A stretch of DNA of 64,000 nucleotides from Gemmatimonadaceae bacterium (GCA_035533755.1 DATLTC010000009.1:248001-312000); one strand, 5' to 3'; counted from the first letter of the stretch, positions 1-9,154 are shown. The notes: generated from the sequence alone by a model not told the origin. Made by a program: numbers and translations.

Positions 1-575
1 GCGTGCCCGTGCTCGACATGACGCGGGTGTACCCGTTCGTGAAGGAGAAGGGCGCCCGCCTGCTCGGCCCCAACTGCCCGGGGCTCATCACGCCGGGACA
101 ATCCAAGGTGGGCATCATTCCCGGCCGCATCTGCACCCTCGGCCACGTCGGCGTCGTGAGCCGCTCCGGCACCCTCACCTACGAGATCGTCTACCAGCTC
201 ACCCGGGCCGGCCTCGGCCAGTCCACCTGCGTGGGCATCGGCGGCGACCCGATCAACGGCACCAACTTCATCGACTGCCTGGCGGCGTTCGAGAAGGACC
301 CGCACACCAGAGCCGTGGCGATGATGGGCGAGATCGGCGGCACCGACGAGCAGGAAGCGGCCGCGTTCGTCAAGCAGCACATGACCAAGCCCGTGGTCGG
401 ATTCATCGCCGGCCAGACCGCGCCGCCGGGCCGCCGCATGGGCCACGCCGGCGCGATCATCTCGGGATCGTCGGGCACGGCGGCCGAGAAGATCGCCGCG
501 TTCGAGGCCGCCGGCATGGGCATCGCCAAGCGCCCGATCGATTTCGTGGACCTGATCAAGGCGCGCCTCAAGTAG
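1..575 (+). CDS. sucD: Succinyl-CoA ligase (ADP-forming) alpha subunit, 3' part
   Basis: This is the C-terminal 190 or so residues of SucD, the alpha subunit of the TCA-cycle enzyme that converts succinyl-CoA to succinate with nucleotide phosphorylation. The gene starts before the window; the family is about 290 residues long, so roughly 100 residues (the CoA-binding Rossmann region) are missing. The fragment has the NCPG and SRSGTLTYE motifs and the RMGHAGAI motif, whose histidine (residue 148 of the fragment) is the phosphorylated catalytic residue. sucC would be expected just upstream. ndk follows 34 bp later on the same strand, so both nucleotide-linked enzymes may share a transcript. Confidence 0.95.
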   Translation, partial: VPVLDMTRVYPFVKEKGARLLGPNCPGLITPGQSKVGIIPGRICTLGHVGVVSRSGTLTYEIVYQLTRAGLGQSTCVGIGGDPINGTNFIDCLAAFEKDPHTRAVAMMGEIGGTDEQEAAAFVKQHMTKPVVGFIAGQTAPPGRRMGHAGAIISGSSGTAAEKIAAFEAAGMGIAKRPIDFVDLIKARLK

Positions 576-609
576 CGCGCGCCGTCACACCCAACCCCAC
601 CGTTTCCCA

Positions 610-1038
610 ATGGCGCACCATCAGACGCTGACCATCATCAAGCCCGACGCCTTCGCGGCCGGGAAAGCCGGCAAGATCATCGCCCATCTCGAAGGGCAGG
701 GGTTCGTGATCCGCGCCGCGCGCGTGATGCACCTCACCCAGGCGCAGGCCGGCGAGTTCTACGCCGTCCACCGCGACCGGCCGTTCTACGCCTCGCTCGT
801 CACCTTCATGACCTCCGGCCCGTGCATGCCCATCGTGCTCGAGAAGCCCGACGCGGTTGCGGCCCTGCGCAAGGCGATCGGCGCCACCGACCCCGCAGAG
901 GCCGAAGCGGGCACGGTGCGCAAATTGTACGCGGAGTCCAAGGAGCGGAACGCCATCCACGCCTCGGACAGTGACGAGAACGCCGAGCGCGAGTCCCGCT
1001 TCTTCTTCGCGGAGAGCGATCAGATCGCCGCCATGTAA
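610..1038 (+). CDS. ndk: Nucleoside diphosphate kinase
   Basis: Nucleoside diphosphate kinase equilibrates phosphate between nucleoside di- and triphosphates through a phosphohistidine. At 142 residues it is the normal size. It starts with the typical TLTIIKPDA strand and carries the active-site block NAIHASDS, with His117 as the phosphorylated residue, followed by ENAERE. All core positions look intact. The ATG start fits the family N-terminus. It lies between sucD and the DUF177/rpmF/fatty-acid block; the 71 bp to the next gene may hold a promoter. Confidence 0.97.
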   Translation: MAHHQTLTIIKPDAFAAGKAGKIIAHLEGQGFVIRAARVMHLTQAQAGEFYAVHRDRPFYASLVTFMTSGPCMPIVLEKPDAVAALRKAIGATDPAEAEAGTVRKLYAESKERNAIHASDSDENAERESRFFFAESDQIAAM

Positions 1039-1109
1039 CCCCACGCCAAGGCTGGCTAACTTCTCTGGTGGCGCGGACTTGTGAAGGCCTTTCCAGACGA
1101 GTAGGTTTC

Positions 1110-1628
1110 ATGGCTATGCTGTCCTTCGACATTCGGGACCTCGAGTCCAATGCGGTGGCGGTGGATACCACGCTGTCCGCCGCCGACCCGATCTGGCAGC
1201 CCGGAGATCCGGTGCCACCCGATGGCGTTCGTGTGACCGGTCGCCTCTCGGCGGCCGGCCCCGGGCGGTTCTACTGGCACGGCCGTCTCGCCGGCAGCGC
1301 GACGATGCCGTGTCGGCGCTGTTTGACCGACACCCCGGTCGCGGTGCAGGATGAGGCGCATCTCATCTTTGCCGCCACCGGCGGTGAAGAACCTGAGGAC
1401 CCGGACGTGTATATGTTCGGGCCGCGGGACAGGGAGCTCGATCTTCGCCCGGCTGTCCGGGAATTGTGGCTGCTCAATGCGCCGACGTTCGTGCTGTGCA
1501 GGGAGGACTGCAAGGGACTCTGTCCCACCTGCGGGGCCGACCTGAACGCCGGTTCCTGTGGTTGCCCCACCGCCCACGATGCGCGTTGGGACACGCTGCA
1601 CAAACTCGATTCTTCCCCCAGCACGTAG
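1110..1628 (+). CDS. DUF177 (YceD-like) protein with cysteine clusters
   Basis: This 172-residue protein belongs to the YceD/DUF177 family, whose genes almost always precede rpmF; in E. coli and plants it has been linked to 23S rRNA accumulation. The sequence shows a CRRC pair near residue 70 and a C-terminal cluster (CREDCKGLCPTCG, then CGC), which suggests metal binding. The ATG at 1110 was chosen; a second ATG lies at 1116. A promoter-like pair, TTGTGA at 1079 and TAGGTT at 1102 with 17 bp between, ends only a few bases before these ATGs, so a leaderless transcript is possible. rpmF follows 34 bp downstream. Confidence 0.88.
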   Translation: MAMLSFDIRDLESNAVAVDTTLSAADPIWQPGDPVPPDGVRVTGRLSAAGPGRFYWHGRLAGSATMPCRRCLTDTPVAVQDEAHLIFAATGGEEPEDPDVYMFGPRDRELDLRPAVRELWLLNAPTFVLCREDCKGLCPTCGADLNAGSCGCPTAHDARWDTLHKLDSSPST

Positions 1629-1662
1629 CTTTCCTTCAGACTCTCAACGATTTCATCGAGCC

Positions 1663-1845
1663 ATGGCCGTCCCGAAGCGTAGAACCTCCAAGCGCAAGAA
1701 GCGCGCCCGCAACACCCACAAGAAGGCGCCGGCAATCGCGCTCCAGAAGTGCCCGCGGTGTCAGGCAATGAAGCGCCCGCATCGGGTCTGTGACGAATGC
1801 GGATATTACGCCGGTAAACAGCGAGTCGCCGCCAAGGAAGCCTGA
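1663..1845 (+). CDS. rpmF: 50S ribosomal protein L32
   Basis: A 60-residue L32 with the conserved start MAVPKRRTSKRKKR and a basic N-terminus that binds 23S rRNA. Two cysteine pairs, CPRC and CDEC, form the classical four-cysteine zinc ribbon, so this is the zinc-containing form. Its place between DUF177 and plsX is the widely conserved rpmF-plsX-fab arrangement, which couples ribosome and lipid synthesis. Only two bases separate its stop from the plsX start. Confidence 0.97.
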   Translation: MAVPKRRTSKRKKRARNTHKKAPAIALQKCPRCQAMKRPHRVCDECGYYAGKQRVAAKEA

Positions 1846-1847
1846 CC

Positions 1848-2876
1848 TTGGCGCGGATCGCGTTGGACGCCATGGGGGGCGATCACGCCCCGCAGGCGAC
1901 CGTTGCCGGCGCCCTCCTCGCCGTCGCCGAGCTCGATCCCGCGCATTCCGTAGTACTCGTCGGCCGGTCGGCGATCATCGAGCAGACGCTGGACGAGGCG
2001 TTGCGTGGCGAGCATGCCGCGCTCGCCACGTTTCGCGACCGCCTGCGCGTCGTCGACGCCCCCGAGATCATCGAGATGGCCGAGAAGCCGAGCGCGGCCA
2101 TCCGCGCCAAGCCCAACAGTTCGATGATGGTGGGGCTGCGCATGCATGCCGAGGGCGCGTGCGATGCCTTCGTCTCGGCAGGTAACACCGGCGCCCAGAT
2201 GGCTGCGTCCATGGTCCTCCTCCGCCTGTACGAAGGCCTCAAGCGGCCCGCCATCGTCACGATCTTCCCCACGGCCGAGAAGCCCGTCGTCGTCCTCGAC
2301 GCCGGCGCGAACGTCGATTGCTCCGCCGCCGAACTCGTGCAGTTCGCGCGACTCGGCGCCGTCTATGCCCACGACATGCTCGGCCGCGCCAACCCGGCCG
2401 TCGGCCTCCTGAACATTGGTGAGGAAGCCGAGAAGGGGAACGCCGTGACCAAGGAAGCCCACGCGCTCCTCGCGCAGTCGGGCCTCCACTTCGTGGGCAA
2501 CGTCGAAGGCCGCGATCTGCCGGCCGGCCACAACCACCAGAGCGCCCTCGACGTCGTGGTATGCGACGGCTTCGTGGGCAACGCGATTCTCAAATTCTAC
2601 GAGGCCGTCGCCCCGCTCATGGTCGGACTGCTCGTCAAAGCGGGCCTGCCCAAAGACCGCATCATGGGCGCCCTCCGCCAACTCGACTACTCCGAGTACG
2701 GCGGCGCTCCGCTGCTCGGCGTCCGCGGCGTGAGCATCATCTGCCACGGCCGCTCTTCGCCCCGCGCGATCGCGAGCGCGATCAAAGTCGCCGTGCAAGC
2801 GGTGGACAACCACCTCGCCGAACACATCGGCAAGCGCCTGGCCGGTCCCGAAGGCGCCGCAGGAGCCACCGCATGA
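1848..2876 (+). CDS. plsX: Phosphate acyltransferase PlsX
   Basis: PlsX converts acyl-ACP to acyl-phosphate, the acyl donor for the membrane enzyme PlsY (also encoded in this window, at 36401). The 342-residue protein begins ARIALDAMGGDHAP, the family signature, and carries the GNTGA and LLNIGEEAEKGN blocks. Translation starts at TTG 1848, two bases after the rpmF stop; no better in-frame start exists before the conserved first strand. Its stop overlaps the fabH ATG as ATGA, indicating translational coupling. Confidence 0.96.
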   Translation: MARIALDAMGGDHAPQATVAGALLAVAELDPAHSVVLVGRSAIIEQTLDEALRGEHAALATFRDRLRVVDAPEIIEMAEKPSAAIRAKPNSSMMVGLRMHAEGACDAFVSAGNTGAQMAASMVLLRLYEGLKRPAIVTIFPTAEKPVVVLDAGANVDCSAAELVQFARLGAVYAHDMLGRANPAVGLLNIGEEAEKGNAVTKEAHALLAQSGLHFVGNVEGRDLPAGHNHQSALDVVVCDGFVGNAILKFYEAVAPLMVGLLVKAGLPKDRIMGALRQLDYSEYGGAPLLGVRGVSIICHGRSSPRAIASAIKVAVQAVDNHLAEHIGKRLAGPEGAAGATA

Positions 2877-3862
2877 AACGTCCCATCGTGTACTTCGCAG
2901 GCACCGGTCGGGGCATTCCCGAGCGCGTGATGACCAACCACGACTTCGCGGCCATCGGGGTCGAGACGTCCGACGAATGGATCGTCGAGCGCACCGGCAT
3001 CCGCGAGCGGCACATCGCCGCCGCCGGCGAGACCACCTGCACCATGGCTGCCGTCGCGGCCCGTCAGGCCATGGAGCGGGCCGGCATCCACGCGGGCGAC
3101 ATCGACACGATCGTCCTCAGCACGGCCACCACCGACCGTTTGCTGCCGTCCACGGCCGTCGACCTGCAGGCCGAACTCGGCGCTACGCGCGCGGCGGCGT
3201 TCGACATCAGCGCTGCCTGCGCCGGGTTCATCTACGGCACGACCATCGCCGAGGGGCTGATCGCCGCCGGCACGGCGCAGACGGTGCTCGTGGTGGGCGC
3301 CGAGAAGATGAGTTCGATCATCGACTGGAAGGACCGCGCCACCTGCGTCCTCTTCGGCGACGGGGCGGGCGCCGCCATCGTGCGTCCCGCCAAGCGGGAC
3401 CGCGGCGTCCTCGGCACGTTCATCCGGAGCGACGGCGCCCTCGCCAATCTGCTCTACCGCCCGGCCGGCGGTGCCGCCCACCCGTTCGACGAGCAGGTGC
3501 TGCAGGACCGCAGCTTCTACGTCAAGATGGCCGGCCGCGAAGTGTTCAAGCACGCCGTGCGATCGATGGCCGACGCCTGCGACCGCGTGCTCGACGCCGC
3601 CAAGCTCACCAGCGCCAACATCGACCTGCTCATCCCGCACCAGGCCAACAACCGGATCATCGAGGCCACCGCGAAGCACGCGAACATGCCGATGGACAAG
3701 GTCTACGTGAACGTGGACCGCTACGGCAATACGTCGTCGGCGTCCATTCCGATCGCCCTCGACGAGGCCATCGAGACCGGACGCGTGACCGAGGGCATGA
3801 CGGTGCTGCTCGTGGGCTTCGGTGCCGGCTTTACCTGGGGTTCGATGGTCATCCGGTTCTGA
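2873..3862 (+). CDS. fabH: 3-oxoacyl-ACP synthase III (FabH)
   Basis: FabH starts fatty-acid synthesis by condensing an acyl-CoA primer with malonyl-ACP. The 329-residue protein has the thiolase fold and the full catalytic triad: Cys116 in SAACAGF, His256 in PHQAN and Asn286 in GNTSSAS. The N-terminal GTGRGIPE and ETSDEWIVERTGIRER motifs are typical. The ATG at 2873 overlaps the plsX stop by 4 bp. Primer preference (acetyl or branched) cannot be read from the sequence by eye. Confidence 0.97.
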   Translation: MKRPIVYFAGTGRGIPERVMTNHDFAAIGVETSDEWIVERTGIRERHIAAAGETTCTMAAVAARQAMERAGIHAGDIDTIVLSTATTDRLLPSTAVDLQAELGATRAAAFDISAACAGFIYGTTIAEGLIAAGTAQTVLVVGAEKMSSIIDWKDRATCVLFGDGAGAAIVRPAKRDRGVLGTFIRSDGALANLLYRPAGGAAHPFDEQVLQDRSFYVKMAGREVFKHAVRSMADACDRVLDAAKLTSANIDLLIPHQANNRIIEATAKHANMPMDKVYVNVDRYGNTSSASIPIALDEAIETGRVTEGMTVLLVGFGAGFTWGSMVIRF

Positions 3863-3864
3863 CC

Positions 3865-4806
3865 GTGGACTTCGTTCTGGTCTTCCCCGGGCAGGGCTCG
3901 CAGGCGCCGGGAATGGGGCGGGAGCTGGCCGACGCCTTCCCGGCCGCTCGGATCGTGTTCCAGGCCGCGGACGACGCCCTGGGCGTCAACCTCAGCGCTC
4001 TCTGCTTCCACGGGCCCGCCGACGAGCTCACGCTCACCCACAACGCGCAGCCGGCGCTGCTCGCTCACGGCGCAGCGGTGTGGGCCGTGGTCCGAGAGGC
4101 CCTGGCGGGCCGCGTGCGGGCGGCGGGCGGACACTCGCTGGGCGAGTTCACGGCCTACCACGCCGCAGGGTCGCTGGGCCTCGCCGATGGCGTGCGCCTG
4201 GTCCGCCGCCGCGGCCAACTGATGTACGACAGCGGGGTGGCCAGGCCCGGGACGATGGCTGCAGTGCTCGGCAACACGACCCAGCCCATCGATGCCATCT
4301 GTGCGCGCGCCACCGCCGAGGCAGGGCTCGTCGTGCCGGCAAACTACAATTCGCCCGGCCAGGTTGTGATCAGTGGCGAGGCGGCCGGCGTGGAGCGGGC
4401 GATGGTCCTGGCCAAGGAACTCGGGGCCAAGCGCGCCATCAAGCTCAACGTGAGCGGCGCGTTCCATTCGCCGCTAATGGAATCTGCTTTAAGTGGACTG
4501 GCTCAAGCTATTGCCGATACACCGTTTGTAGATGCTAACTTTCCGGTGTACTCCAACGTCAGCGCGGATTCCGGGACGGCGGCCACACGGGCACGCGAGG
4601 TCCTGGTGAAGCAGCTCACGAGCCCCGTGCGCTGGACGGACGAGGTGCTCGCCATGGCGGCCGCCCACCCCGAGGCCACCTTTCTCGAGATGGGGCCCGG
4701 ATCGGTGCTCGTGGGGCTGCTCAAGAAAATTGCGCCGCAGCTCCGCGCGATGGCCTGCGGCACTCCCGCCGACGTTCAACGCCTGATGGAGCTTGTCGCC
4801 ACATGA
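3865..4806 (+). CDS. fabD: Malonyl-CoA:ACP transacylase (FabD)
   Basis: FabD loads malonyl groups onto ACP for chain elongation. The protein is 313 residues, with a GTG start two bases after the fabH stop. It shows FPGQGSQ at the N-terminus, the nucleophile Ser91 in GHSLGE and the catalytic His201 in AFHSPLM. The stop overlaps the fabG ATG. One oddity: codons from about 4475 to 4550, just after the catalytic histidine, are AT-rich and use codons rare in the neighbours (CTA, TTA, AGT, GCT, GTA), although the protein reads normally. Confidence 0.97.
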   Translation: MDFVLVFPGQGSQAPGMGRELADAFPAARIVFQAADDALGVNLSALCFHGPADELTLTHNAQPALLAHGAAVWAVVREALAGRVRAAGGHSLGEFTAYHAAGSLGLADGVRLVRRRGQLMYDSGVARPGTMAAVLGNTTQPIDAICARATAEAGLVVPANYNSPGQVVISGEAAGVERAMVLAKELGAKRAIKLNVSGAFHSPLMESALSGLAQAIADTPFVDANFPVYSNVSADSGTAATRAREVLVKQLTSPVRWTDEVLAMAAAHPEATFLEMGPGSVLVGLLKKIAPQLRAMACGTPADVQRLMELVAT

Positions 4807-5540
4807 AGATCGATCTCACCGGAAAGTCGGCGCTCGTCACGGGCAGCACGCGCGGCATCGGCCGCGCCATCGCGCAGGAGCTGGCCGGCTGCGGCGCCCG
4901 GGTGGGCGTGGTGGGGCGCGACCTGGCCAGGGCCCAGGAGGTCGCCGCGGCCATCTCGCCCGAGGCCAGGGGGTTCGCGTGCGACGTGAGCGACACGGCG
5001 TCGGTCACGGCGCTGGTGGCTGCGGCGGAGGAGGCGTTCGGCGGCCTCGACATCCTGGTCAACAACGCCGGCATCACGCGCGACAACGTGCTGTTCCGCC
5101 TCAAGGATGAGGACTGGGACGCGGTCCTCGACGCCAATCTCCGGGGGGCGTTCGCGGCCGTCCGGGCCGCGGCCCGCGGGATGATGAAGCGGCGCTGGGG
5201 CCGGATCATCAATATCGCGAGCGTCGTGGGCCTCGTGGGCAACAAGGGACAGGCCAACTATGCGGCCAGCAAGGCGGGGCTCATCGGGCTCACCAAGTCG
5301 GTGGCCAAGGAGCTGGCGTCGCGCAACGTCCTGGCCAACGTCGTGGCCCCCGGATTCATCGAAACCGACATGACGGCGGCGATGACCGCCGAGGCGCGAA
5401 CCGTCCTGTCGCAGCAGATCCCGCTGGAACGGCTGGGCACCCCGGAAGACGTCGCCGGGGTGGTGGCCTTTCTCGCGTCGGACCATGCCGCGTACATCAC
5501 CGGGCAGGTGCTCGTGGTGGACGGCGGCATGGTGATGTGA
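4803..5540 (+). CDS. fabG: 3-oxoacyl-ACP reductase (FabG)
   Basis: FabG is the NADPH-dependent ketoreductase of fatty-acid elongation. It is 245 residues, the family length, and a classical short-chain dehydrogenase: TGSTRGIG cofactor loop at residues 13-20, NNAG at 87-90, and catalytic Asn112, Ser140, Tyr153 and Lys157 (YAASK). The ATG overlaps the fabD stop. A 69-bp gap with promoter-like sequence separates it from acpP, unlike the tight overlaps upstream. Confidence 0.96.
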   Translation: MKIDLTGKSALVTGSTRGIGRAIAQELAGCGARVGVVGRDLARAQEVAAAISPEARGFACDVSDTASVTALVAAAEEAFGGLDILVNNAGITRDNVLFRLKDEDWDAVLDANLRGAFAAVRAAARGMMKRRWGRIINIASVVGLVGNKGQANYAASKAGLIGLTKSVAKELASRNVLANVVAPGFIETDMTAAMTAEARTVLSQQIPLERLGTPEDVAGVVAFLASDHAAYITGQVLVVDGGMVM

Positions 5541-5570
5541 CTGACGACCGCCCCTCGCTGTTGATAGATT
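5541..5570 (+). promoter_or_regulatory. Candidate promoter for acpP
   Basis: The gap before acpP is AT-rich compared with its surroundings. CTGACG at 5541-5546 and TAGATT at 5565-5570 are separated by 18 bp, a plausible housekeeping -35/-10 pair that would start RNA near 5577. A strong Shine-Dalgarno run, AGAGGAGAG, lies at 5592-5600. ACP is needed at much higher levels than the Fab enzymes, so an internal promoter would make sense. The match is moderate and other hexamers in the gap (TATATC at 5570) are possible. Confidence 0.35.
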
Positions 5571-5609
5571 ATATCGTTTACACACACCTTCAGAGGAGAG
5601 CCCCTTCCC

Positions 5610-5849
5610 ATGGCCGACAATGCACAGAAAGTCCGTGATATCATCGAGAAGGAACTCGGCGTGGAGCGTGAGAAGCTCACCGACGAAGCAAGCTTCATCG
5701 AAGACCTGGGCGCGGACAGCCTCGACATCGTCGAGCTCGTCATGGAGTTCGAGAAGGAGTTCAACATCGACATTCCCGATGAAGATGCCGAGAAGCTGCG
5801 GACCGTCGGCGACGCCGTGGCCTACCTGAACCAGAAGGTCAGCGGTTGA
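5610..5849 (+). CDS. acpP: Acyl carrier protein
   Basis: ACP carries growing acyl chains on a phosphopantetheine arm. The protein is 79 residues, acidic, and has the attachment site Ser37 in [12 protein letters not shown]. It serves the Fab enzymes here and supplies acyl chains to the LpxA, LpxD and PlsX steps encoded elsewhere in the window. The ATG lies 9 bp after a strong Shine-Dalgarno sequence. The stop shares one base with the fabF ATG. Confidence 0.98.
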   Translation: MADNAQKVRDIIEKELGVEREKLTDEASFIEDLGADSLDIVELVMEFEKEFNIDIPDEDAEKLRTVGDAVAYLNQKVSG

Positions 5850-7096
5850 TGAGGCGACGGGTCGTTGTCACCGGCGTTGGAACGATCACGCCAGTCGGCA
5901 ACGACGTGGCGGAGACCTGGCGCGCCCTGCTCGCCGGCGTGTCGGGCGCGGGGCCGATCACGAAGTTCGACGCCTCCACCTTTCCGTCGCGGTTCGCCTG
6001 CGAGGTGAAGGGGTTCGATCCGCTGCAGTACATGGATCGCAAGGAAGCCAAGCGGTCCGACCCGTTCGCGCAGTACGCCATTGCCGCGTCGGTGCAGGCG
6101 ATGACCGACGCCGGATTCGGCGACGAACTGAGCGGCGAGCTGTCCGAGCGCACCGGCGTCATCGTCGGCAGCGGCATCGGCGGGCTCAAGACGTTCGAGG
6201 AGCAGCACGATACATACCGGGAGCGCGGCGCCGGCAAGATCAGCCCGTTCTTCATCCCGATGTTCATTTCCGACATCGCGGGGGGGCTGGTCTCCATGCG
6301 CTTCAAGGCGCGCGGCCCCAACTTCTCCACGGTGAGCGCCTGCGCCACCGGCGCCCACGCCGTGGGCGAGGGGTGCCGCACCATCCAGTACGGCGACGCC
6401 GACGTCATGATCTGCGGCGGCGCCGAAGCCACGGTGACCCCGATGGCCATCGGCGGCTTTGCCAGTATGAGGGCGCTCTCCGAGCGCAACGATTCGCCGG
6501 CCACGGCGTCGCGCCCCTTCGACCTCACGCGCGACGGATTCGTGATGGGCGAGGGCAGCGGCATCGTCGTGATCGAAGAGCTGGAGCACGCGCGCGCGCG
6601 CGGCGCGCGCATCTACGCCGAGATCGTCGGCTACGGCGCCACCGCCGACGCCTACCACGTCACGGCGCCCGCGCCCGAGGGCGAGGGCGCCCAGCGGGCC
6701 ATGCGGCGCGCCCTCAAGGACGCCGGCCTCACCGCGGCCGACATCCAGTACATCAACGCCCACGGCACGTCCACGCCCGTCGGCGACGTGGCCGAGACGC
6801 TGGCCGTCGAGCACGTGTTCGGCGAGCATGCGGCCGGCATCAACATCAGTTCCACCAAGTCGGCCACCGGGCACATGCTCGGCGCCGCCGGCGCCGTGGA
6901 GTTCCTGATCACCACGCTCGCCGTGTTCCACGGCGTCGTGCCGCCGACGATCAACTACCACACGCCCGATCCGGCCATCCGCTTGAACTGCACGCCGAAC
7001 ACCGCCGTCAAGCGCGACCTGACCGTGGCCCTGACCAACAACTTCGGATTCGGCGGCCACAACGTCACGCTCGCCGTCCGCAAGTGGGAGGAGTGA
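5849..7096 (+). CDS. fabF: 3-oxoacyl-ACP synthase II (FabF)
   Basis: FabF carries out the elongating Claisen condensation. It is 415 residues from the ATG at 5849, which overlaps the acpP stop by one base (a TTG at 5846 is also open). Catalytic residues are present: Cys165 in SACATGAH, His305 in NAHGTST and His342 in TGHMLGAAG. The C-terminal NNFGFGGHN motif is intact. The gene ends the fatty-acid block; mqnE begins four bases later with its Shine-Dalgarno inside the fabF end. Confidence 0.97.
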   Translation: MRRRVVVTGVGTITPVGNDVAETWRALLAGVSGAGPITKFDASTFPSRFACEVKGFDPLQYMDRKEAKRSDPFAQYAIAASVQAMTDAGFGDELSGELSERTGVIVGSGIGGLKTFEEQHDTYRERGAGKISPFFIPMFISDIAGGLVSMRFKARGPNFSTVSACATGAHAVGEGCRTIQYGDADVMICGGAEATVTPMAIGGFASMRALSERNDSPATASRPFDLTRDGFVMGEGSGIVVIEELEHARARGARIYAEIVGYGATADAYHVTAPAPEGEGAQRAMRRALKDAGLTAADIQYINAHGTSTPVGDVAETLAVEHVFGEHAAGINISSTKSATGHMLGAAGAVEFLITTLAVFHGVVPPTINYHTPDPAIRLNCTPNTAVKRDLTVALTNNFGFGGHNVTLAVRKWEE

Positions 7097-7100
7097 TCCT

Positions 7101-8285
7101 GTGTCAGCCGCCGTCGCCCCCATCGCGCCCGTCGTCGATCGCCGCCGCGTCACCGACCGCGCGCTGCTGCCCATCGCCGACAAGGTCGAGCGCGGCGAGC
7201 GCCTGACTCCCGACGAAGGGATCACGCTGTTCCAGACCGCCGACCTGCTCGGCCTCGGCACACTCGCCGACGCCCGGAACCGCGCGCTGCACGGCGATCG
7301 CGTCATGTTCGCCGCCAATCAGCACATCAATCCCACCAACATCTGCACGCTGCGCAAGACCTGCGTATTCTGCTCGTACGCCAGGCTGCCCAAGGAAGAC
7401 GGCGCGTACCGGTACACGCTCGAGCAGGTGCTGGCCGAGGCGGACGAGGCCAACACCACGCTCACCCGCGAGTTCCACATCGTGGGCGGGCTCGACATGA
7501 AGGCCGGCCTCGCGTACTACGCCGAGATGTTCCGCGCCCTCAAGGCCCGCCATCCGCAGGTCCACATCAAGGGCCTCACCGCCGTCGAGATCGCGCACAT
7601 CGCGCGCATCGAGAAGATGACCGTGCGCGACGTCCTGATCGCGCTCCGCGAGGCGGGCCTCGACACGATGCCCGGCGGCGGCGCCGAGGTGTTCAGCCCC
7701 GGCGTGCGCGCCACGATCGCCGACAAGAAACTCGCCGGCGACGAATGGATCGGCGTCCACCGCGAGGCCCATCAGCTCGGCATCCGCACCAACTGCACCA
7801 TGCTCTACGGGCACGTGGAGTCGATCCCGGACCGCATCAATCACCTGACCATGCTCCGCGACCTCCAGAGCGAGACGGGCGGGTTCCTGGCCTACATCCC
7901 GCTGGCCTACCATCCCGACAACAACGAACTCGGCGAGACGCTGCACCGCGAGGGCACCGCCACGTCGGGCTTCGACGATCTGCGCAATCTCGCCGTGGGC
8001 CGGCTCTACCTGGACAACATCCCCCACATGAAGACCCACTGGGTGATGGTCACGCCCTTCCTATCCCAGACGGCGCTGCACTTCGGCGTCAACGACATGG
8101 AAGGCACGATGGTGCATGAGAAGATCTACCACGAAGCCGGCGCCCACACCGCCCAGGCGATGGCGCTCGACAACCTGCTCGGCCTCATCCGCGGCGCCGG
8201 CAAGATTCCCGTGGAGCGCGACTCGTTCTACCAGGTGGTGCGCACGTTCGACGGCCACGCCGCCGCCGCGGACCAGGCGGCCTAG
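7101..8285 (+). CDS. mqnE: Aminofutalosine synthase MqnE (radical SAM)
   Basis: MqnE joins 3-[(1-carboxyvinyl)oxy]benzoate to SAM, giving aminofutalosine in the futalosine route to menaquinone. The protein is 394 residues, with a GTG start preceded by GGAGGAG. It matches the family at HINPTNIC, FCSYARLP, HIVGG and MPGGGAE. The cluster cysteines are Cys82, Cys88 and Cys91, giving CX5CX2C instead of the usual CX3CX2C; the reading frame across this segment is unbroken. It is followed directly by mqnA, which makes its substrate. Confidence 0.93.
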   Translation: MSAAVAPIAPVVDRRRVTDRALLPIADKVERGERLTPDEGITLFQTADLLGLGTLADARNRALHGDRVMFAANQHINPTNICTLRKTCVFCSYARLPKEDGAYRYTLEQVLAEADEANTTLTREFHIVGGLDMKAGLAYYAEMFRALKARHPQVHIKGLTAVEIAHIARIEKMTVRDVLIALREAGLDTMPGGGAEVFSPGVRATIADKKLAGDEWIGVHREAHQLGIRTNCTMLYGHVESIPDRINHLTMLRDLQSETGGFLAYIPLAYHPDNNELGETLHREGTATSGFDDLRNLAVGRLYLDNIPHMKTHWVMVTPFLSQTALHFGVNDMEGTMVHEKIYHEAGAHTAQAMALDNLLGLIRGAGKIPVERDSFYQVVRTFDGHAAAADQAA

Positions 8286-9143
8286 ATGCGCATCGGCCGC
8301 ATTCCGTACATCAACTGCTACCCCGTCTACGGGGCGGTCGATCGCGGAATCGTGCCCCTCCACGGCGCCCTCGTCGACGGCGTGCCCACCGTGCTCAACC
8401 GCATGATGCGCGACGGCACGCTGGACGTGAGCGTGATCTCCGCCGTCGAATACGCCACCGACGCGTCGCGCTACCTGCTGCTCCCGGACCTCGCCATCAC
8501 CAGCGACGGCCCGGTGCGCAGCGTCATGATGTTCTCCAAGCGGCCGGCCGAAGCCCTCTCCGGCCAGCGGGTGCTGGTGAGCCGCAGCTCGATGACCAGC
8601 GTGGCGCTCCTCCAGCTCCTGTTCGAGAACGTCTGGCACGCCACGCCCCAGTTCGTCCCCGCCGACGCCGAGTTGTCGGACATCGCCACGTTCGGCCAGG
8701 ACGATCACGACGCGCGCCTCGTGATCGGCGACGCGGCGCTGCTGCTCAACACGCGCCTCCACGCCGGCCGCGCCGAAGCGCTCGCTCCACGCACCGACTA
8801 CCGCCACGCCTACGATCTCGGCGCCGAGTGGAAGCAGTGGACCGGGCTGCCGTTCGTGTTCGCCGTCTGGGTGGCCCAGCGCACGGCCGACGTCCAGGAC
8901 GCTCTGCGGGTGCACGGCGAACTCATCGCGTCCCGCGATTGGGGGCTGGCGCATCTCGACACCCTCGCCGCCCAGGCATCGCACGCCACCGGCGTCAGCC
9001 AGCCGGTGTGTCTCGAATATCTGTCCGGCCTCGACTACCGGCTGTCCTACGGCCACCTGGCCGGACTCACCGAGTTCTTCCGCCGTCTGGTCGCGGCGGG
9101 GCGGGTGCCCGACGGGTCGCTCGCCTTCCTCCCCGCGGCGTAG
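8286..9143 (+). CDS. mqnA: Chorismate dehydratase MqnA
   Basis: MqnA removes water from chorismate to give 3-[(1-carboxyvinyl)oxy]benzoate, the first committed step of the futalosine pathway. The 285-residue protein has the family start RIGRIPYINCYPVY and a periplasmic-binding-protein-like fold pattern, including the SRSSMTSVALLQLL segment. The ATG follows the mqnE stop with no gap. mqnC lies 11 bp downstream. mqnB and mqnD, needed to complete the pathway to dihydroxynaphthoate, are not in the window. Confidence 0.92.
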   Translation: MRIGRIPYINCYPVYGAVDRGIVPLHGALVDGVPTVLNRMMRDGTLDVSVISAVEYATDASRYLLLPDLAITSDGPVRSVMMFSKRPAEALSGQRVLVSRSSMTSVALLQLLFENVWHATPQFVPADAELSDIATFGQDDHDARLVIGDAALLLNTRLHAGRAEALAPRTDYRHAYDLGAEWKQWTGLPFVFAVWVAQRTADVQDALRVHGELIASRDWGLAHLDTLAAQASHATGVSQPVCLEYLSGLDYRLSYGHLAGLTEFFRRLVAAGRVPDGSLAFLPAA

Positions 9144-9154
9144 CAGGTATCTCC

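Noticed and set aside
694-701. GGGCAGGG octamers as FtsK-orienting (KOPS) sequences pointing to dif
   Set aside because: Correctly oriented copies occur at 694 and 3889, but GGGAAGGG at 43900 points away from dif. With G-rich DNA and so few copies no polarity can be claimed by eye.
8828-9154. Upstream extension of mqnC into mqnA
   Set aside because: The frame is open upstream but overlaps mqnA; the conserved MqnC start and the ATG at 9155 fit the family length.
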